Source: Shewanella psychrophila
GTDB taxonomy: Bacteria; Pseudomonadota; Gammaproteobacteria; Enterobacterales; Shewanellaceae
Direction: 5' to 3'
NCBI RefSeq assembly: GCF_002005305.1
Contig: NZ_CP014782.1
Coordinates: forward strand, 2,852,001 to 2,916,000
DNA length: 64,000 nucleotides
A program made the translations under genes and the position numbers. The notes under the pieces were generated by a model. It ran no database searches and was not told the origin of the DNA. It worked only from the letters and a program-made list of their open reading frames with translations. Positions 17,558 through 27,764 of the stretch are shown in pieces; positions within the stretch are counted from its first letter, which is position 1; each line of letters opens with the position of its first letter.

Positions 17558-18673
17558 ATGAACAAAGACTACTATATTGGCTTGATGTCAGGTACTAGCA
17601 TGGATGGTGTCGATGCTGTCTTAGTCGACTTTAACGAGCGACAACCAAAACTTGTGGCGAAACATAGTGAAACGATTCCAAAACATACCTTAAATGGTTT
17701 GCAGCGCCTCTGTTTGCCTGGAAATGATGAAATCAACCTGCTTGGACAACTCGATCGCAGTGTCGGGCAGTTATTTGCTACGGCCGTCAACGCCTTATTA
17801 GCCAAAGCTGCTGTTGAAAAAGAGCAAGTGATTGCCATAGGTAGTCATGGACAGACTGTCAGACATATGCCCAATCTGGATATGGGATTTACCCTGCAAA
17901 TTGGTGATCCCAACACCATAGCGGTAGCTACTGGTATCGATGTAATTGCCGATTTCAGACGTAAAGACATCGCCTTAGGCGGACAAGGTGCCCCCTTAGT
18001 GCCAGCCTTTCATCAAGAGATATTTGCCACTACAGACACACCTAAGGTCATTCTCAATATCGGCGGGATCTCCAACATCACTTACCTGCCTGCGGTTAAG
18101 GACAACCAAGAGGTGATAGGCTTCGATACGGGTCCGGGTAATACGCTAATCGATGCCTGGTGCCAACAGGCATTACAGCAACCCTATGACAAGGACGGTA
18201 CCTGGGCTGCTAGCGGGAGTACAGATGAAAAGCTGCTCAAGCACTTACTGTCTCATTCCTACTTCTCTCAAGCATTCCCTAAAAGCACAGGACGAGAGCT
18301 GTTCAACCAAGCTTGGCTTGAACAGCAGACAGCGGCATTTGGTTATCTTAACGAAGCCGATATTCAGTCAACTTTGCTCGATGTAACCTGTCATAGCATA
18401 GCCAAGGATACATTAGCCTTATCTGATAGCGGAGAACTGTTTGTCTGCGGCGGCGGCGCATTCAACGGTGAGATGATGCGACGCCTAGCTAAGCTATTGC
18501 CAAGGTATACCTTGAGTACCACATCTAAGCTGGGGATAGATCCACAATGGGTCGAAGGCATCGCCTTTGCCTGGCTTGCCATGCGGTTCCACACTAGACA
18601 GTCTGGAAACCTCCCCGCTGTCACAGGAGCAAGCCGAAAGGCCGTATTAGGCTCACTATTTCCAGCGGCCTAA
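17558..18673 (+). CDS. anmK: Anhydro-N-acetylmuramic acid kinase
   Basis: 371 residues, the normal family length. It converts 1,6-anhydro-MurNAc to MurNAc-6-phosphate in cytoplasmic cell-wall recycling. The N-terminus has the nucleotide-binding GLMSGTSMDGVDAVLV motif, then IGSHGQTVRH, and later the GFDTGPGN and VCGGGAFNG elements typical of the sugar-kinase/hsp70 fold. The catalytic Asp is expected in DVIADFRRKDIALGGQGAPL. It is downstream of the M23 endopeptidase and convergent with the TolB-like regulator gene. Confidence 0.95.
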   Translation: MNKDYYIGLMSGTSMDGVDAVLVDFNERQPKLVAKHSETIPKHTLNGLQRLCLPGNDEINLLGQLDRSVGQLFATAVNALLAKAAVEKEQVIAIGSHGQTVRHMPNLDMGFTLQIGDPNTIAVATGIDVIADFRRKDIALGGQGAPLVPAFHQEIFATTDTPKVILNIGGISNITYLPAVKDNQEVIGFDTGPGNTLIDAWCQQALQQPYDKDGTWAASGSTDEKLLKHLLSHSYFSQAFPKSTGRELFNQAWLEQQTAAFGYLNEADIQSTLLDVTCHSIAKDTLALSDSGELFVCGGGAFNGEMMRRLAKLLPRYTLSTTSKLGIDPQWVEGIAFAWLAMRFHTRQSGNLPAVTGASRKAVLGSLFPAA

Positions 18674-18752
18674 AAAGGCATAGCCGAGTGCTACTTTAAT
18701 TAAAATAATACCTAGCCTAAGTAGCGCTAATCCTTTGCGGGTGCCATTCAAT

Positions 18753-20915
18753 TCAGTGTAGTAACTTATGATCGAGTAACATCACATCCCGTTTAGAGTA
18801 TTCTGACAAAGTCATCAGCACTCTATGCTCGCTCGGCACATAACTCATCGAACCGAAGGGATGCAGGCTATTCGGCGGTAGTTTTAATATTGGTGTGATA
18901 AGATCTGTATTGAAACTCCAAAAGTTAATCAGCTGATATTTTGAGTGAACGTCTCTAAAATAAACACCTTTACCTGTTACCACCCAATTGTAATCTTCAT
19001 CAAAATCATCAACTGATATGAGTTCTCTAATTTCATCGCTCTTGCTTAAATCTAAAGTCCATAGTCCTTTCTTTCCAACCAGCGTAAAAATCAACTTGTT
19101 CCCATCGATAAGTTTACTTAAACGTATATGTAGTGGCGTGACATTTGACGGTAACTTGTTAGACAATGAAAAAGCCATTAAGCCATCATCAGTCGAAGAC
19201 AGTACCACTTCATCATTAGCTCCCCAGGTTGGTCGTCTATGATCTAAGTAACTTGAAGCAAGTATGCTAACCCCATCATTTTCCAAATCGAGTACATGCA
19301 CCTTATTGCCTTCATTTTTATCATCTGGCGCCAAGAATGCAATTTTACTGCCATCTCTTGACCAACTTGGATAGGCAACACGACGTTTAAGATCTGTGTG
19401 TTGCCTTCTATTCGTTCCATTAACATCGGAGGTCCAAATCTCATTATTACCGGTCTCATTAGAAACATAAACAATACGCTTATTCACTCTGGAGTAATCT
19501 GGATTACGGTAACTAAATTCTGCATTAGATAAGGGGAATATCGTAGACGGAATAGCCTGGTCCAGAGCTAAATATGCTACCTTGAAGTCCTTCACATAAT
19601 TAGAAAAAACTAATTTAGTGTCATTGGGTGCAAACTTTGGATAACTAAAGCCAGGGACAGATAAATTTGTCAGCTCTTTAGAGTAAATATCTATGAGGTA
19701 ACCCGATCTAGTACTCGAGTTTTCAGTACTAAAGACTAACTTATTGCTATCAGGGTGCCAACTTAACCCTCGAATATCCTCTAGACCTTGGGTTAATCGA
19801 ATTTCATTTCCTGTTGACCTATCCCTGATAAAAATATCTTCAGATATATTCCCAAAACGTCTAGAGATCGCTAGCCAACGCCCATCAGGACTAAATGCCA
19901 CATCACGATCTCGGTAATCACAATTCATAGAACAAGAGATCCTTTGAGGTACACTCTTCTTCGTTAAGTCAAGTTGGTACAAACCACTATATTCTTCTGA
20001 ATCCCCCTTCCAGATATAGATAAGTGAGCTACCATCAGTTGAAATATCCAAGGCTGAACTTGTGTTATAACAAGATGTAAGATTCACCACTTCATGACTG
20101 TCGAGTCTCAATAAAGACATGTAACATTCGCCACTTTTAACGTCCCTGCTCGGATAAATCAAAGCCTTACCATCGGGAGTCCAAATTGCACGCAATTCAG
20201 ACGTTTCTTTATGAGTGAGTCGTTTAGGAGTGTTGGTTGGCGTTTGAAGGTCTTTAAGATATAAGTTTTTTCCTTTTCCATAAACCAACCAACGCCCATC
20301 CGGCGAAAGAGCTGGATAAAGTTCGGCCCCTGCAGCTCTAGTTAACTGAAGTAGCTCAGTTTTTTTTAACTGCTTATTATCTTGATAAAGATGGAAAAAA
20401 ATAGCGATAGTTATAACAAACAAGGAAAAAATAACTACAACTCTTCCCTTCCTAAGTTGATGTGAAAGACGCTGTACTTTTGCCTGCTCTATTTCCAAGA
20501 CTTCTGGTTGAGAGACTAAATCGGCTGGTGAGAACTCAGGCTCAATTAACAGTCTGTAGCCTGTCTTTCTTACCGTTTCTATTGCTGGTGTTCTAGAGTC
20601 ATTTTGCTGACAAACCAGAGGATTGAGTTGCTTTCTTAGATGCCATATGGCGTTGGTTAATGCCTTAGTTCCCACATAAACGTTGCCCTCCCAAATATTT
20701 TCGATCAACTCTTCCCGAGTCACCACGTTGGGATACTTTCTGGCAAGGTAACTTAACAACTCAATAAACTTAGGCTGCAATGAGATTTTATCGCTAGATA
20801 GTTCCTGATTATCTGCAATATTCACAGCACAACCTTTGAAGTTCAGGCTATTGTCGCTTGGCGTTATTACACAGCCTGCTAACGTAAATATGGCTTCTTT
20901 TTTTATCTCTATCAT
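18753..20915 (-). CDS. CadC/ToxR-like membrane regulator with TolB/PD40 propeller
   Basis: 720 residues. Residues of about 40-125 form an OmpR-type winged helix (FIELLSYLARKYPNVVTREE, then WHLRKQLNP and VRKTGYRL). One membrane helix follows at about 158-175. The remaining C-terminal 540 residues are a periplasmic beta-propeller of PD40/TolB repeats (LSPDGRWLVYGKG, FSPDGRWLAISRR, WSRDGSKIAFLAPDD). This is a membrane-anchored one-component regulator that would sense something in the periplasm and bind DNA directly. It is divergent from the TonB receptor and S9 peptidase genes, whose expression it probably controls (inference). The ligand cannot be told from sequence. Confidence 0.85.
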   Translation of the reverse strand: MIEIKKEAIFTLAGCVITPSDNSLNFKGCAVNIADNQELSSDKISLQPKFIELLSYLARKYPNVVTREELIENIWEGNVYVGTKALTNAIWHLRKQLNPLVCQQNDSRTPAIETVRKTGYRLLIEPEFSPADLVSQPEVLEIEQAKVQRLSHQLRKGRVVVIFSLFVITIAIFFHLYQDNKQLKKTELLQLTRAAGAELYPALSPDGRWLVYGKGKNLYLKDLQTPTNTPKRLTHKETSELRAIWTPDGKALIYPSRDVKSGECYMSLLRLDSHEVVNLTSCYNTSSALDISTDGSSLIYIWKGDSEEYSGLYQLDLTKKSVPQRISCSMNCDYRDRDVAFSPDGRWLAISRRFGNISEDIFIRDRSTGNEIRLTQGLEDIRGLSWHPDSNKLVFSTENSSTRSGYLIDIYSKELTNLSVPGFSYPKFAPNDTKLVFSNYVKDFKVAYLALDQAIPSTIFPLSNAEFSYRNPDYSRVNKRIVYVSNETGNNEIWTSDVNGTNRRQHTDLKRRVAYPSWSRDGSKIAFLAPDDKNEGNKVHVLDLENDGVSILASSYLDHRRPTWGANDEVVLSSTDDGLMAFSLSNKLPSNVTPLHIRLSKLIDGNKLIFTLVGKKGLWTLDLSKSDEIRELISVDDFDEDYNWVVTGKGVYFRDVHSKYQLINFWSFNTDLITPILKLPPNSLHPFGSMSYVPSEHRVLMTLSEYSKRDVMLLDHKLLH

Positions 20916-21273
20916 GATCCCCCCGCAAACAACCGAATCGTATTCTTTGACTATTTATGCATCACCTCACTTGAGTGGTGATTATCTCGGCCTCAAATAA
21001 GTTTACAGGTTTTAAACATATGATCACAAGTTAATTCAGCACATCAAAACTAGAGGTAAGAAACTAATAATAAAAGAAATAGATATTAAATAGATATATA
21101 AACAAGGTATAAACGACACATAAGCGATTGCCCAAAGCCAACATTTTATTTACAAATAACTCCAGCTAACATCTTACGAGATTGTGAATTGCTAATCGAC
21201 AGCATAATCCCTAAAAAACTAGGTTCTAATCTAATTGGTCCTAGTAAATTATAAAAACAAGGACTGGACTCAG
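20916..21273. promoter_or_regulatory. Divergent control region, regulator / TonB receptor
   Basis: 358 bp, A+T-rich. A near-perfect palindrome ATCACCTCACT/AGTGGTGAT at 20961-20982, about 46 bp before the regulator start, is the best operator candidate. A direct repeat of ATAGATAT lies around 21080-21105. Nothing resembling a Fur box was found, so iron is not indicated as the receptor's signal. Confidence 0.45.
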
Positions 21274-24036
21274 ATGAAAAATCAGATGAAATTATCAGCT
21301 TTGACAATGGCCATAACAATGGCAGCGCTAACATCGTCAACGCTACAAGCTGCAGAGCAGACAGCCGGTAAAGCTGAAGCAGATAAAGAGATGGAGAAAA
21401 TTGCTGTAACGGGATCTCGTATTAAGCGTGCTGACTTCGAAGGTGTTGCGCCAGTTACCGTGATCACAGCAGATGACATCGCCAATAGCGGCCTATCTTC
21501 CATCGCTGAGGTTCTACAATCATCAGTTGCCAATAACGGCGGATCTCTTAACGGTGAAAGTGACGGTTTCACCGACAGCGCAAGCTCAGTTAACCTACGT
21601 GGTATGGGCGCCAACAGAACTTTAGTATTGATTAATGGACGTCGCCAGGCTTCATTCCCATCGGCTGCGGGTGGCACTTCAAACTTTGTTGATGTATCCG
21701 ATATTCCAACCGCTGCAGTTGATCGCATTGAGATTCTTACAGGTGGTGCTTCTGCAATTTACGGCTCAGATGCGGTTGGTGGTGTGGTAAACATCATTCT
21801 TAAGAAGCAATATGACGGCGCAAAAGTCGAAGCAAAATATTCAGATACCACCCAGGGTGGTGGCGAGCAGTTTGACCTTTCTTATCTTCAGGGCATTAAC
21901 ACTGAAAACAGCCAAACCTTAATCATGCTCGAATACAAACAAGTCGGCGCTATACAGACCTATCAACGTGATGATCTTTACAACCCTGCATATTATGAAG
22001 ATGGAGATACTCGCTGGGGAGCGGGGCCCTTTGGTGATGCATCGGCTTCTAGCTGGGCCTCATGGGTACAGGATTATAGTAAGGTCTATACCGATGATAA
22101 GTACAGCCCTTTGAATAAATCTCAGTGTACGGATCTGTTTGGTGATAAAGGCATCTACACCCCCGTAGGTAAATATGATTGTTATTACGATAAGTACGCC
22201 GACCGTGGTTTACAGTCTGAATACGACAGAATTAACTTAGTCGTTAACAGCACTTATGATCTCAATGATGATTGGCAGCTATACGGCATGCTCAATGCCT
22301 CTTACAAAGAATCAACTAAGTACAAAGATGAAAAAGGCTTTGGAACTTACATCTATGAAGATGAAGTCACAGGCGCCATAAGTTACGAAAAAGCTGACTT
22401 TGAAGATTACAACAAATTCCAGATGCGTCGACGTATGGAAGAATTTCCAGGTACTCGCACCTATGACACTCAAAATACTAAGGCATCATTAGCGTTTGGC
22501 GCTAATGGCATGATTGGCGATTATGAGCTAGACCTTTCCTGGTCAAGCAGCTACAACAAATATGAGAAGCAGAATCATCACATGGTTAGTGCCGATGCCC
22601 TATTGGGCATGGTGACGTTCGATCCTAACGATACCGATGCCTCTAAATGGTACCCAAATAACACGTTAACTTCTGAGCAAGCTGAAGCGCTAATGGGCGA
22701 CTCAACTAAAGATTCAGATTCCAGCATGCACCAGTTTCAGGCCGTTTTTACCGGCGACTTGATGGAGCTAGATGCTGGTACAGTCGGCTTTGCCACCACT
22801 GCAGAGTGGGCACGTGAAAGTTATGAAGATACCTTAGATGAGACCACTATGAGTGGTGGTTTCATCGGCATGGGGGGCACGGGGGGTAAGGGCGATCGAG
22901 ATCGCGTAGCCGTTGCCGGTGAACTACAAATCCCACTGCTTGCTAACATGACAGGGGTTAAATCATTAGACCTATCTGCAGCACTGCGCTATGACCAATA
23001 TTTAGATGATTCAGATGTGGGCGGTGCAACCACTCCACAAGTAGGCCTTACCTATCGTCCAATCGATGAGATGATGCTACGTGCTAACTGGGGTAAGAGT
23101 TTCAGGGCACCTGATATGCACCGTCTTTATGCGGGACAAACACGTGGCTATAGCAGCATAGATATTCCACACCCAACGGATCCAAATGATATCTACGAAG
23201 ATGATTACGTTTCGTATAACTCAGGAAACCTAAACCTTAAAGAAGAAGAAGGTGAGTACTGGAACTTAGGCCTAGTTGCAAACATTACAGATAATGCCGA
23301 CCTGACTATAGATTGGTGGAACATTGAACTTGAAGGCGCTGTAAAAACCATTTCCAGCTACGATGTGGTAAATAACCCTTCCTATGACAAAACAGGTCAA
23401 TACAACGACTGCACAGAGATGTCAGAAGTGGGTTACCTGAATGAGTTTGATGATGACGGCATCGAAAATATAAAGTGTATGCGTAAGGGACCGATCAACA
23501 GTGCCTATGAAGCATCGGAAGGTATCGATGCGAGCTTCAACTACCAGTTCCCAGAAACTGCCGCAGGTGAGTTTAAACTTAAGCTGGCGACCTCTTACCT
23601 ACTCAAGAAAGAGTATCAAGAGAAACTGGGGGATGTTATTGAGGAGCAGACTGAGACAGATTACTTCCCGAAGTGGAAAGGTAATGCCAGCCTGAGTTGG
23701 AACTATGAAGATTTCCGAGCAACCATCACCTACTACTACACAGGTGAAGCTGTCGGTACCGATCTGTTCGAGTACACAGACGCAAATGGCGATGACATAG
23801 AGTCAATTGAGACTGATACCTTAGATGCATATCAGACAATAAACATCACAATATCTTACTCAGCACCATGGGAAGGTAAATTCACCGCGGGGGTTAAAAA
23901 CCTAACCGATGAGATGCCGCCACTTTATGACGCCCGTAACGACAAGCATAACGATTGGCCATTCTATGAAGATGATAACAGCAGTTACTCTTCAAAGGGT
24001 CGTAGCCTATTCCTCGGTTACTCACAAAAGTTCTAG
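21274..24036 (+). CDS. TonB-dependent outer-membrane receptor
   Basis: 920 residues from the ATG at 21274 (AAGGA upstream); the frame extends 13 codons further without a ribosome site. A signal peptide ends near LQAAEQ. A TonB-box-like EKIAVTGSRIKR precedes the plug domain (about 40-170: APVTVITADDIANSGLSSIA, NLRGMGANRTLVLINGRR, AIYGSDAVGGVVNIILKK). The rest is a 22-strand barrel ending GRSLFLGYSQKF with a terminal Phe. This oar-like type is common in marine gammaproteobacteria for large substrates such as peptides or glycans. The downstream S9 peptidase makes peptides the likelier substrate (inference). Confidence 0.9.
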   Translation: MKNQMKLSALTMAITMAALTSSTLQAAEQTAGKAEADKEMEKIAVTGSRIKRADFEGVAPVTVITADDIANSGLSSIAEVLQSSVANNGGSLNGESDGFTDSASSVNLRGMGANRTLVLINGRRQASFPSAAGGTSNFVDVSDIPTAAVDRIEILTGGASAIYGSDAVGGVVNIILKKQYDGAKVEAKYSDTTQGGGEQFDLSYLQGINTENSQTLIMLEYKQVGAIQTYQRDDLYNPAYYEDGDTRWGAGPFGDASASSWASWVQDYSKVYTDDKYSPLNKSQCTDLFGDKGIYTPVGKYDCYYDKYADRGLQSEYDRINLVVNSTYDLNDDWQLYGMLNASYKESTKYKDEKGFGTYIYEDEVTGAISYEKADFEDYNKFQMRRRMEEFPGTRTYDTQNTKASLAFGANGMIGDYELDLSWSSSYNKYEKQNHHMVSADALLGMVTFDPNDTDASKWYPNNTLTSEQAEALMGDSTKDSDSSMHQFQAVFTGDLMELDAGTVGFATTAEWARESYEDTLDETTMSGGFIGMGGTGGKGDRDRVAVAGELQIPLLANMTGVKSLDLSAALRYDQYLDDSDVGGATTPQVGLTYRPIDEMMLRANWGKSFRAPDMHRLYAGQTRGYSSIDIPHPTDPNDIYEDDYVSYNSGNLNLKEEEGEYWNLGLVANITDNADLTIDWWNIELEGAVKTISSYDVVNNPSYDKTGQYNDCTEMSEVGYLNEFDDDGIENIKCMRKGPINSAYEASEGIDASFNYQFPETAAGEFKLKLATSYLLKKEYQEKLGDVIEEQTETDYFPKWKGNASLSWNYEDFRATITYYYTGEAVGTDLFEYTDANGDDIESIETDTLDAYQTINITISYSAPWEGKFTAGVKNLTDEMPPLYDARNDKHNDWPFYEDDNSSYSSKGRSLFLGYSQKF

Positions 24037-24080
24037 CCCCTAGAACTAACAAATAAATAGCGTCCGTATTGGGCGCTATT
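24030..24080 (+). promoter_or_regulatory. Two intercistronic hairpins between receptor and peptidase
   Basis: A perfect GTTCTAG/CTAGAAC palindrome (24030-24046) contains the receptor stop codon, and AATAGCGTCC/GGGCGCTATT follows at 24056-24080. No U-run follows either, so these probably protect the receptor transcript or reduce read-through to the peptidase rather than end transcription. Confidence 0.5.
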
Positions 24081-24117
24081 CTTGCCTATTACAATCCTCT
24101 TTTATCAGGAGATAAGA

Positions 24118-26589
24118 ATGTCTCGTATCCCCGTCTTTATGTTTGCCCTGATAGCTTTTTGTAGTCATATCAGCAAAGCCGATGAATACCAGGTGCCAAG
24201 CCAAGCCCTACAGGATGTCGTTAACCAAAATAAGAAAGTAAGCACTCGCTTATCAGGTAACAATCAATGGTTAGCGGTTTTATCACCCAAGAGTCATATA
24301 GAGATCCAAACCTTAGCCAAAGCAGAATTAAAGCTAGCAGGCCTTAGGTTATCTCCAGAGCAACTGCTCCCCAGCCGAATTAAGTCACAATACATAAGTA
24401 TAGAATTAATTGACCTCACAACAGTGAGTCCATCCAAACCACCTAAAAAACGCAGTATCCTGTTAGCGACCACTAACATTGTAAAAGTTAATTTCTCTCC
24501 CGATAGCCGTTTCATTAGCTATATCGGTATATCAGAGCAAGGTGCTCACCTATATGTTTACGATATAGAAAAGCAAATTACCCAAAAATTAACTAAAACC
24601 AGACTCAATGCGAGCTTAGGCCTTAAGTATCAGTGGTTACATAACAGTCTGGGGGTGCTAACCAATATAGCATCTGTGAATAATGACTCTACAGAAACGC
24701 TAAATGAGCTTGGTCCTAACATCAGCAAAACCAGTAGCCAAAAAGCGCCTCGACGTACCTATCAAGACCTTCTTAAAAATACTCAGGATGATGAAAATTT
24801 TACCCTACTGACTCAAAGCCAATTAACCTTACTCTCCCTCAATGGCGATATAAACTTGATTGGCCCACCTGACATCAATATCGGCTACCAGCTATCCCCC
24901 AGTGATGAATATATTCTAGTTAGACGTATCTCCCCACCATTTTCTCATATGGTGAAATACTATGATTTTGCCCAATCAGTTGAGCTATTTGATATCGCAG
25001 GAAACCAGCTTAAAACACTGGCACAACTAGAAAGTAGCGAATTCAGACCGTCGGGAAGTGACTCGGTCAGAAAAGGACCACGCCAGATACACTGGCGCTC
25101 AGATAAACCCGATACTATTGCCTTCGTAAAAGCCTTAGATAAAGGTGATGCTAATGTGAAAGTACAAAACAGAGATCAGCTGTTACAAATATCAGCCCCC
25201 TTTAATGGGGAAGCTAAAGGTTTATTAAAAACACCTTGGCGAATAAAAAAAGTTCAATGGGGAGAAAAAGCCCTTGGCATGATCACCGAAAAGAACTCAA
25301 GCAAGAAACAGATACGAGTCAGCTTCTTCGATTCAAACCAAGCTTCAGAGCTTAAGCTTTGGTATCAAAAAGCCCTGCGTGATACTTATTCAGATCCAGG
25401 AAAAGTCCTTTCACAGCGCGGCGAGATTAATGGTAAAGCCTACGGGAAACTGATCTCAATAAAAGATGACACCCTACTTCACTATGGTTTAGGCGCATCA
25501 GCTCAAGGCTACCAACCTTTCCTAAAGTCGCTACCGATTAATTTAACCTCAGAACCCAAATTAACATTCTCATCTGAGACACTGTGGAAGTCCTCAGTCA
25601 ATAAACTTGAAACAGTTCGATACGTGCTCAACAGAGCCCCGCTTAAACTCATTATCAATCGACAAACTAGTGAGAATCCATCACATCTAGTCTTGATTGA
25701 CGCTGAAACTAAAACCGAAAAAATTTTATATCAAGCAGCTAGAGATCTGTCGCAATATGCAGGAATGAGCCGACAACTAGTCACGTATAAACGCGCCGAT
25801 GGCCTGCCCCTATCTGGCAACCTCTATCTTCCCGCTGGTTATAAAAAAGAAGACGGACCTCTGCCGGTACTGATGTGGGCTTATCCAAGAGAGTTCAAAA
25901 ACTCAAAAGTAGCAGGCCAAGTTAATTTTTCACCGAATCAATACAGCTACATAAGCCCGAAAGGCCCCATCCCCTTCGTTGCCAAAGGCTTCGCAGTATT
26001 TGACCGGGTTGCCATGCCGATCATAGGCACTGGCAAGGAGAAGCCGAACGACAGTTTCAGGGCTCAGCTTATTGATAACGCGGCTGCAGCCATCGACACT
26101 CTAGTCCATATGGGGATCGCCGATAGAAAGCGAATAGCCATAGGTGGTCATTCCTATGGTGCATTTATGGTGGTTAACCTACTAGCCCATTCAGACCTTT
26201 TCGCAGCAGGCATAGCCAGAAGTGGCGCCTATAACCGCAGCTTAACGCCATTTGGCTTCCAAAATGAAAAAAGAAACTTCTGGGAAGCCCCAAGCCTATA
26301 TCAGCAGATATCTCCGTTTACCCATGCCGATAAAATTGATGAGCCACTACTCATCATGCATGGAGAAATGGACTCCAACTCAGGCACCTACCCAATGCAA
26401 TCAACCAGATTGTTTAAAGCCATTAGAGGCTTAGGCGGTAACGCTAGACTCGTGACTTTCCCTTATGAGAGCCATAGCTATAAAGCTAAGGAGTCTATCT
26501 TACATATGCTGTGGGAGCAGGAGATGTGGCTGGATGAGCATGTAAGCCATAAGACCAATGCACCAGATACGGCAGTAAGCTTTCATTAA
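24118..26589 (+). CDS. Secreted S9-family (prolyl oligopeptidase-type) peptidase
   Basis: 823 residues from the ATG at 24118, which has CAGGAG upstream. A signal peptide ends near HISKA. The N-terminal 560 residues form a beta-propeller region with PD40-like FSPDSRFISYIG units. The C-terminal alpha/beta hydrolase has the nucleophile Ser679 in GGHSYGAF, an Asp in MHGEMDSN and a His in YESHSYKAKE. It resembles the group of S9 enzymes that include glutamyl endopeptidases, rather than classical prolyl oligopeptidase. It would cut peptides in the periplasm after uptake by the TonB receptor encoded 80 bp upstream, in the same probable operon. Confidence 0.85.
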   Translation: MSRIPVFMFALIAFCSHISKADEYQVPSQALQDVVNQNKKVSTRLSGNNQWLAVLSPKSHIEIQTLAKAELKLAGLRLSPEQLLPSRIKSQYISIELIDLTTVSPSKPPKKRSILLATTNIVKVNFSPDSRFISYIGISEQGAHLYVYDIEKQITQKLTKTRLNASLGLKYQWLHNSLGVLTNIASVNNDSTETLNELGPNISKTSSQKAPRRTYQDLLKNTQDDENFTLLTQSQLTLLSLNGDINLIGPPDINIGYQLSPSDEYILVRRISPPFSHMVKYYDFAQSVELFDIAGNQLKTLAQLESSEFRPSGSDSVRKGPRQIHWRSDKPDTIAFVKALDKGDANVKVQNRDQLLQISAPFNGEAKGLLKTPWRIKKVQWGEKALGMITEKNSSKKQIRVSFFDSNQASELKLWYQKALRDTYSDPGKVLSQRGEINGKAYGKLISIKDDTLLHYGLGASAQGYQPFLKSLPINLTSEPKLTFSSETLWKSSVNKLETVRYVLNRAPLKLIINRQTSENPSHLVLIDAETKTEKILYQAARDLSQYAGMSRQLVTYKRADGLPLSGNLYLPAGYKKEDGPLPVLMWAYPREFKNSKVAGQVNFSPNQYSYISPKGPIPFVAKGFAVFDRVAMPIIGTGKEKPNDSFRAQLIDNAAAAIDTLVHMGIADRKRIAIGGHSYGAFMVVNLLAHSDLFAAGIARSGAYNRSLTPFGFQNEKRNFWEAPSLYQQISPFTHADKIDEPLLIMHGEMDSNSGTYPMQSTRLFKAIRGLGGNARLVTFPYESHSYKAKESILHMLWEQEMWLDEHVSHKTNAPDTAVSFH

Positions 26590-27003
26590 TTTTTGGCTTA
26601 ACCGCCCAGAGAAACCTTAAGCATACAGCGTCGAAAGGTGCTGTTTGTTAAATTAAGCAGCGACCCTCATTGAGATGATAAACGCCGAACGATTCAGGCT
26701 AAATCAATAAGGCTTTAGTCATATTTTAAATTTGCAACACTCCAAATCACACAAAATTCAGAGGGTAACATTAAGGAAACTGTGATCTGAATCCATTTAC
26801 GCTTTAATGTGAATCGTTTGATACTACATAAACTGTAAACACAAAAAATTTCACTGTCTCATTCATTTAGCAAAGCGTAGAGTAGAGTTGAACTCATTTT
26901 GCTCTACTCTTGTTAGCCGATCTTTTGGCTAAAAGTACGTCTAATGTGGCTAAAAGGCTTTAGCTAACAAAGAGTATGAGCGGTAAAACAAAAGGAACTG
27001 TTA
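26590..27003 (+). promoter_or_regulatory. aqpZ leader with three successive hairpins
   Basis: 414 bp without a gene. Just upstream of aqpZ are AGAGTAGAG/CTCTACTCT (26879-26910), TTAGCC/GGCTAA (26913-26932) and GCTAAA/TTTAGC (26949-26964). The repeated TTAGC/GCTAA words mean the second and third stems can pair in alternative ways. The third ends about 40 bp before the start codon. A leader with exclusive stems is plausible for an osmotically regulated gene, but the signal is unknown. The first hairpin could instead be a terminator for the peptidase operon. Confidence 0.45.
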
Positions 27004-27702
27004 ATGAACATGTCTCAAAAAATGGCTGCCGAATTCATCGGTACTCTTTGGCTCGTACTCGGTGGTTGTGGTAGTGCGGTAATAGCTGCCGCCTTTCCCG
27101 AAGTCGGCATTGGGCTATTAGGCGTCTCATTTGCCTTCGGACTCACTGTGCTAACCATGGCGTTCGCCATAGGCCACATCTCAGGTTGTCACCTTAATCC
27201 AGCTGTTTCATTCGGACTCTGGGCTGGCGGACGTTTCCCGGCAAAAGATTTAGCCCCTTACATTGTCGCTCAAGTTGCTGGTGGTATCGCCGGTGCGGGA
27301 ATTTTATTCCTTATCGCATCAGGTAATGCCGACTTTAGCTTAATCGATGGCTTCGCATCTAATGGATACGGCGAGCACTCACCAGGTGGTTACTCCATGA
27401 CTTCAGCCTTAGTAACAGAAGTCGTTATGACCCTGTTCTTCCTATTGATCATTTTAGGAGCAACCGATGCCAGAGCGCCACAAGGCTTCGCCCCGATTGC
27501 CATAGGACTGGGTTTAACTCTCATTCACTTGATCAGTATTCCTGTCACAAACACTTCTGTGAACCCTGCCCGTAGTACTGGACCCGCACTATTTGTCGGT
27601 GACTGGGCGATATCTCAGCTCTGGCTGTTCTGGGTAGCCCCAATCGCAGGTGCAATCATAGCTGGCTTTATCTACAAATTCTTTAACGCAAAAGAGAGTT
27701 AG
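27004..27702 (+). CDS. aqpZ: Aquaporin Z
   Basis: 232 residues with six membrane helices and the two NPA half-helix motifs, HLNPAVSFG and SVNPARSTG. The protein starts MSQKMAAEFIGTLWLVLGG two codons in, as AqpZ proteins do. The selectivity-filter neighbourhood matches water-selective channels rather than GlpF: there is a His in SLIHLISIPV and the Arg of NPARS. It passes water through the inner membrane during osmotic shifts. AAGGAACTG precedes the ATG. The gene is monocistronic, between a hairpin-rich leader and a strong terminator. Confidence 0.95.
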   Translation: MNMSQKMAAEFIGTLWLVLGGCGSAVIAAAFPEVGIGLLGVSFAFGLTVLTMAFAIGHISGCHLNPAVSFGLWAGGRFPAKDLAPYIVAQVAGGIAGAGILFLIASGNADFSLIDGFASNGYGEHSPGGYSMTSALVTEVVMTLFFLLIILGATDARAPQGFAPIAIGLGLTLIHLISIPVTNTSVNPARSTGPALFVGDWAISQLWLFWVAPIAGAIIAGFIYKFFNAKES

Positions 27703-27720
27703 TAACTGCTTTATATCGAT

Positions 27721-27764
27721 AAATATTGTACCGACAGAGAGTCTACTCTCTCGGTACAATATTT
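27721..27764. terminator. Long perfect hairpin after aqpZ
   Basis: AAATATTGTACCGA...AGAGAG pairs with CTCTCT...CGGTACAATATTT around a 4-base TCTA loop with a single unpaired C. The stem is about 20 bp with A/T flanks, so it can work in either direction. Confidence 0.85.
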
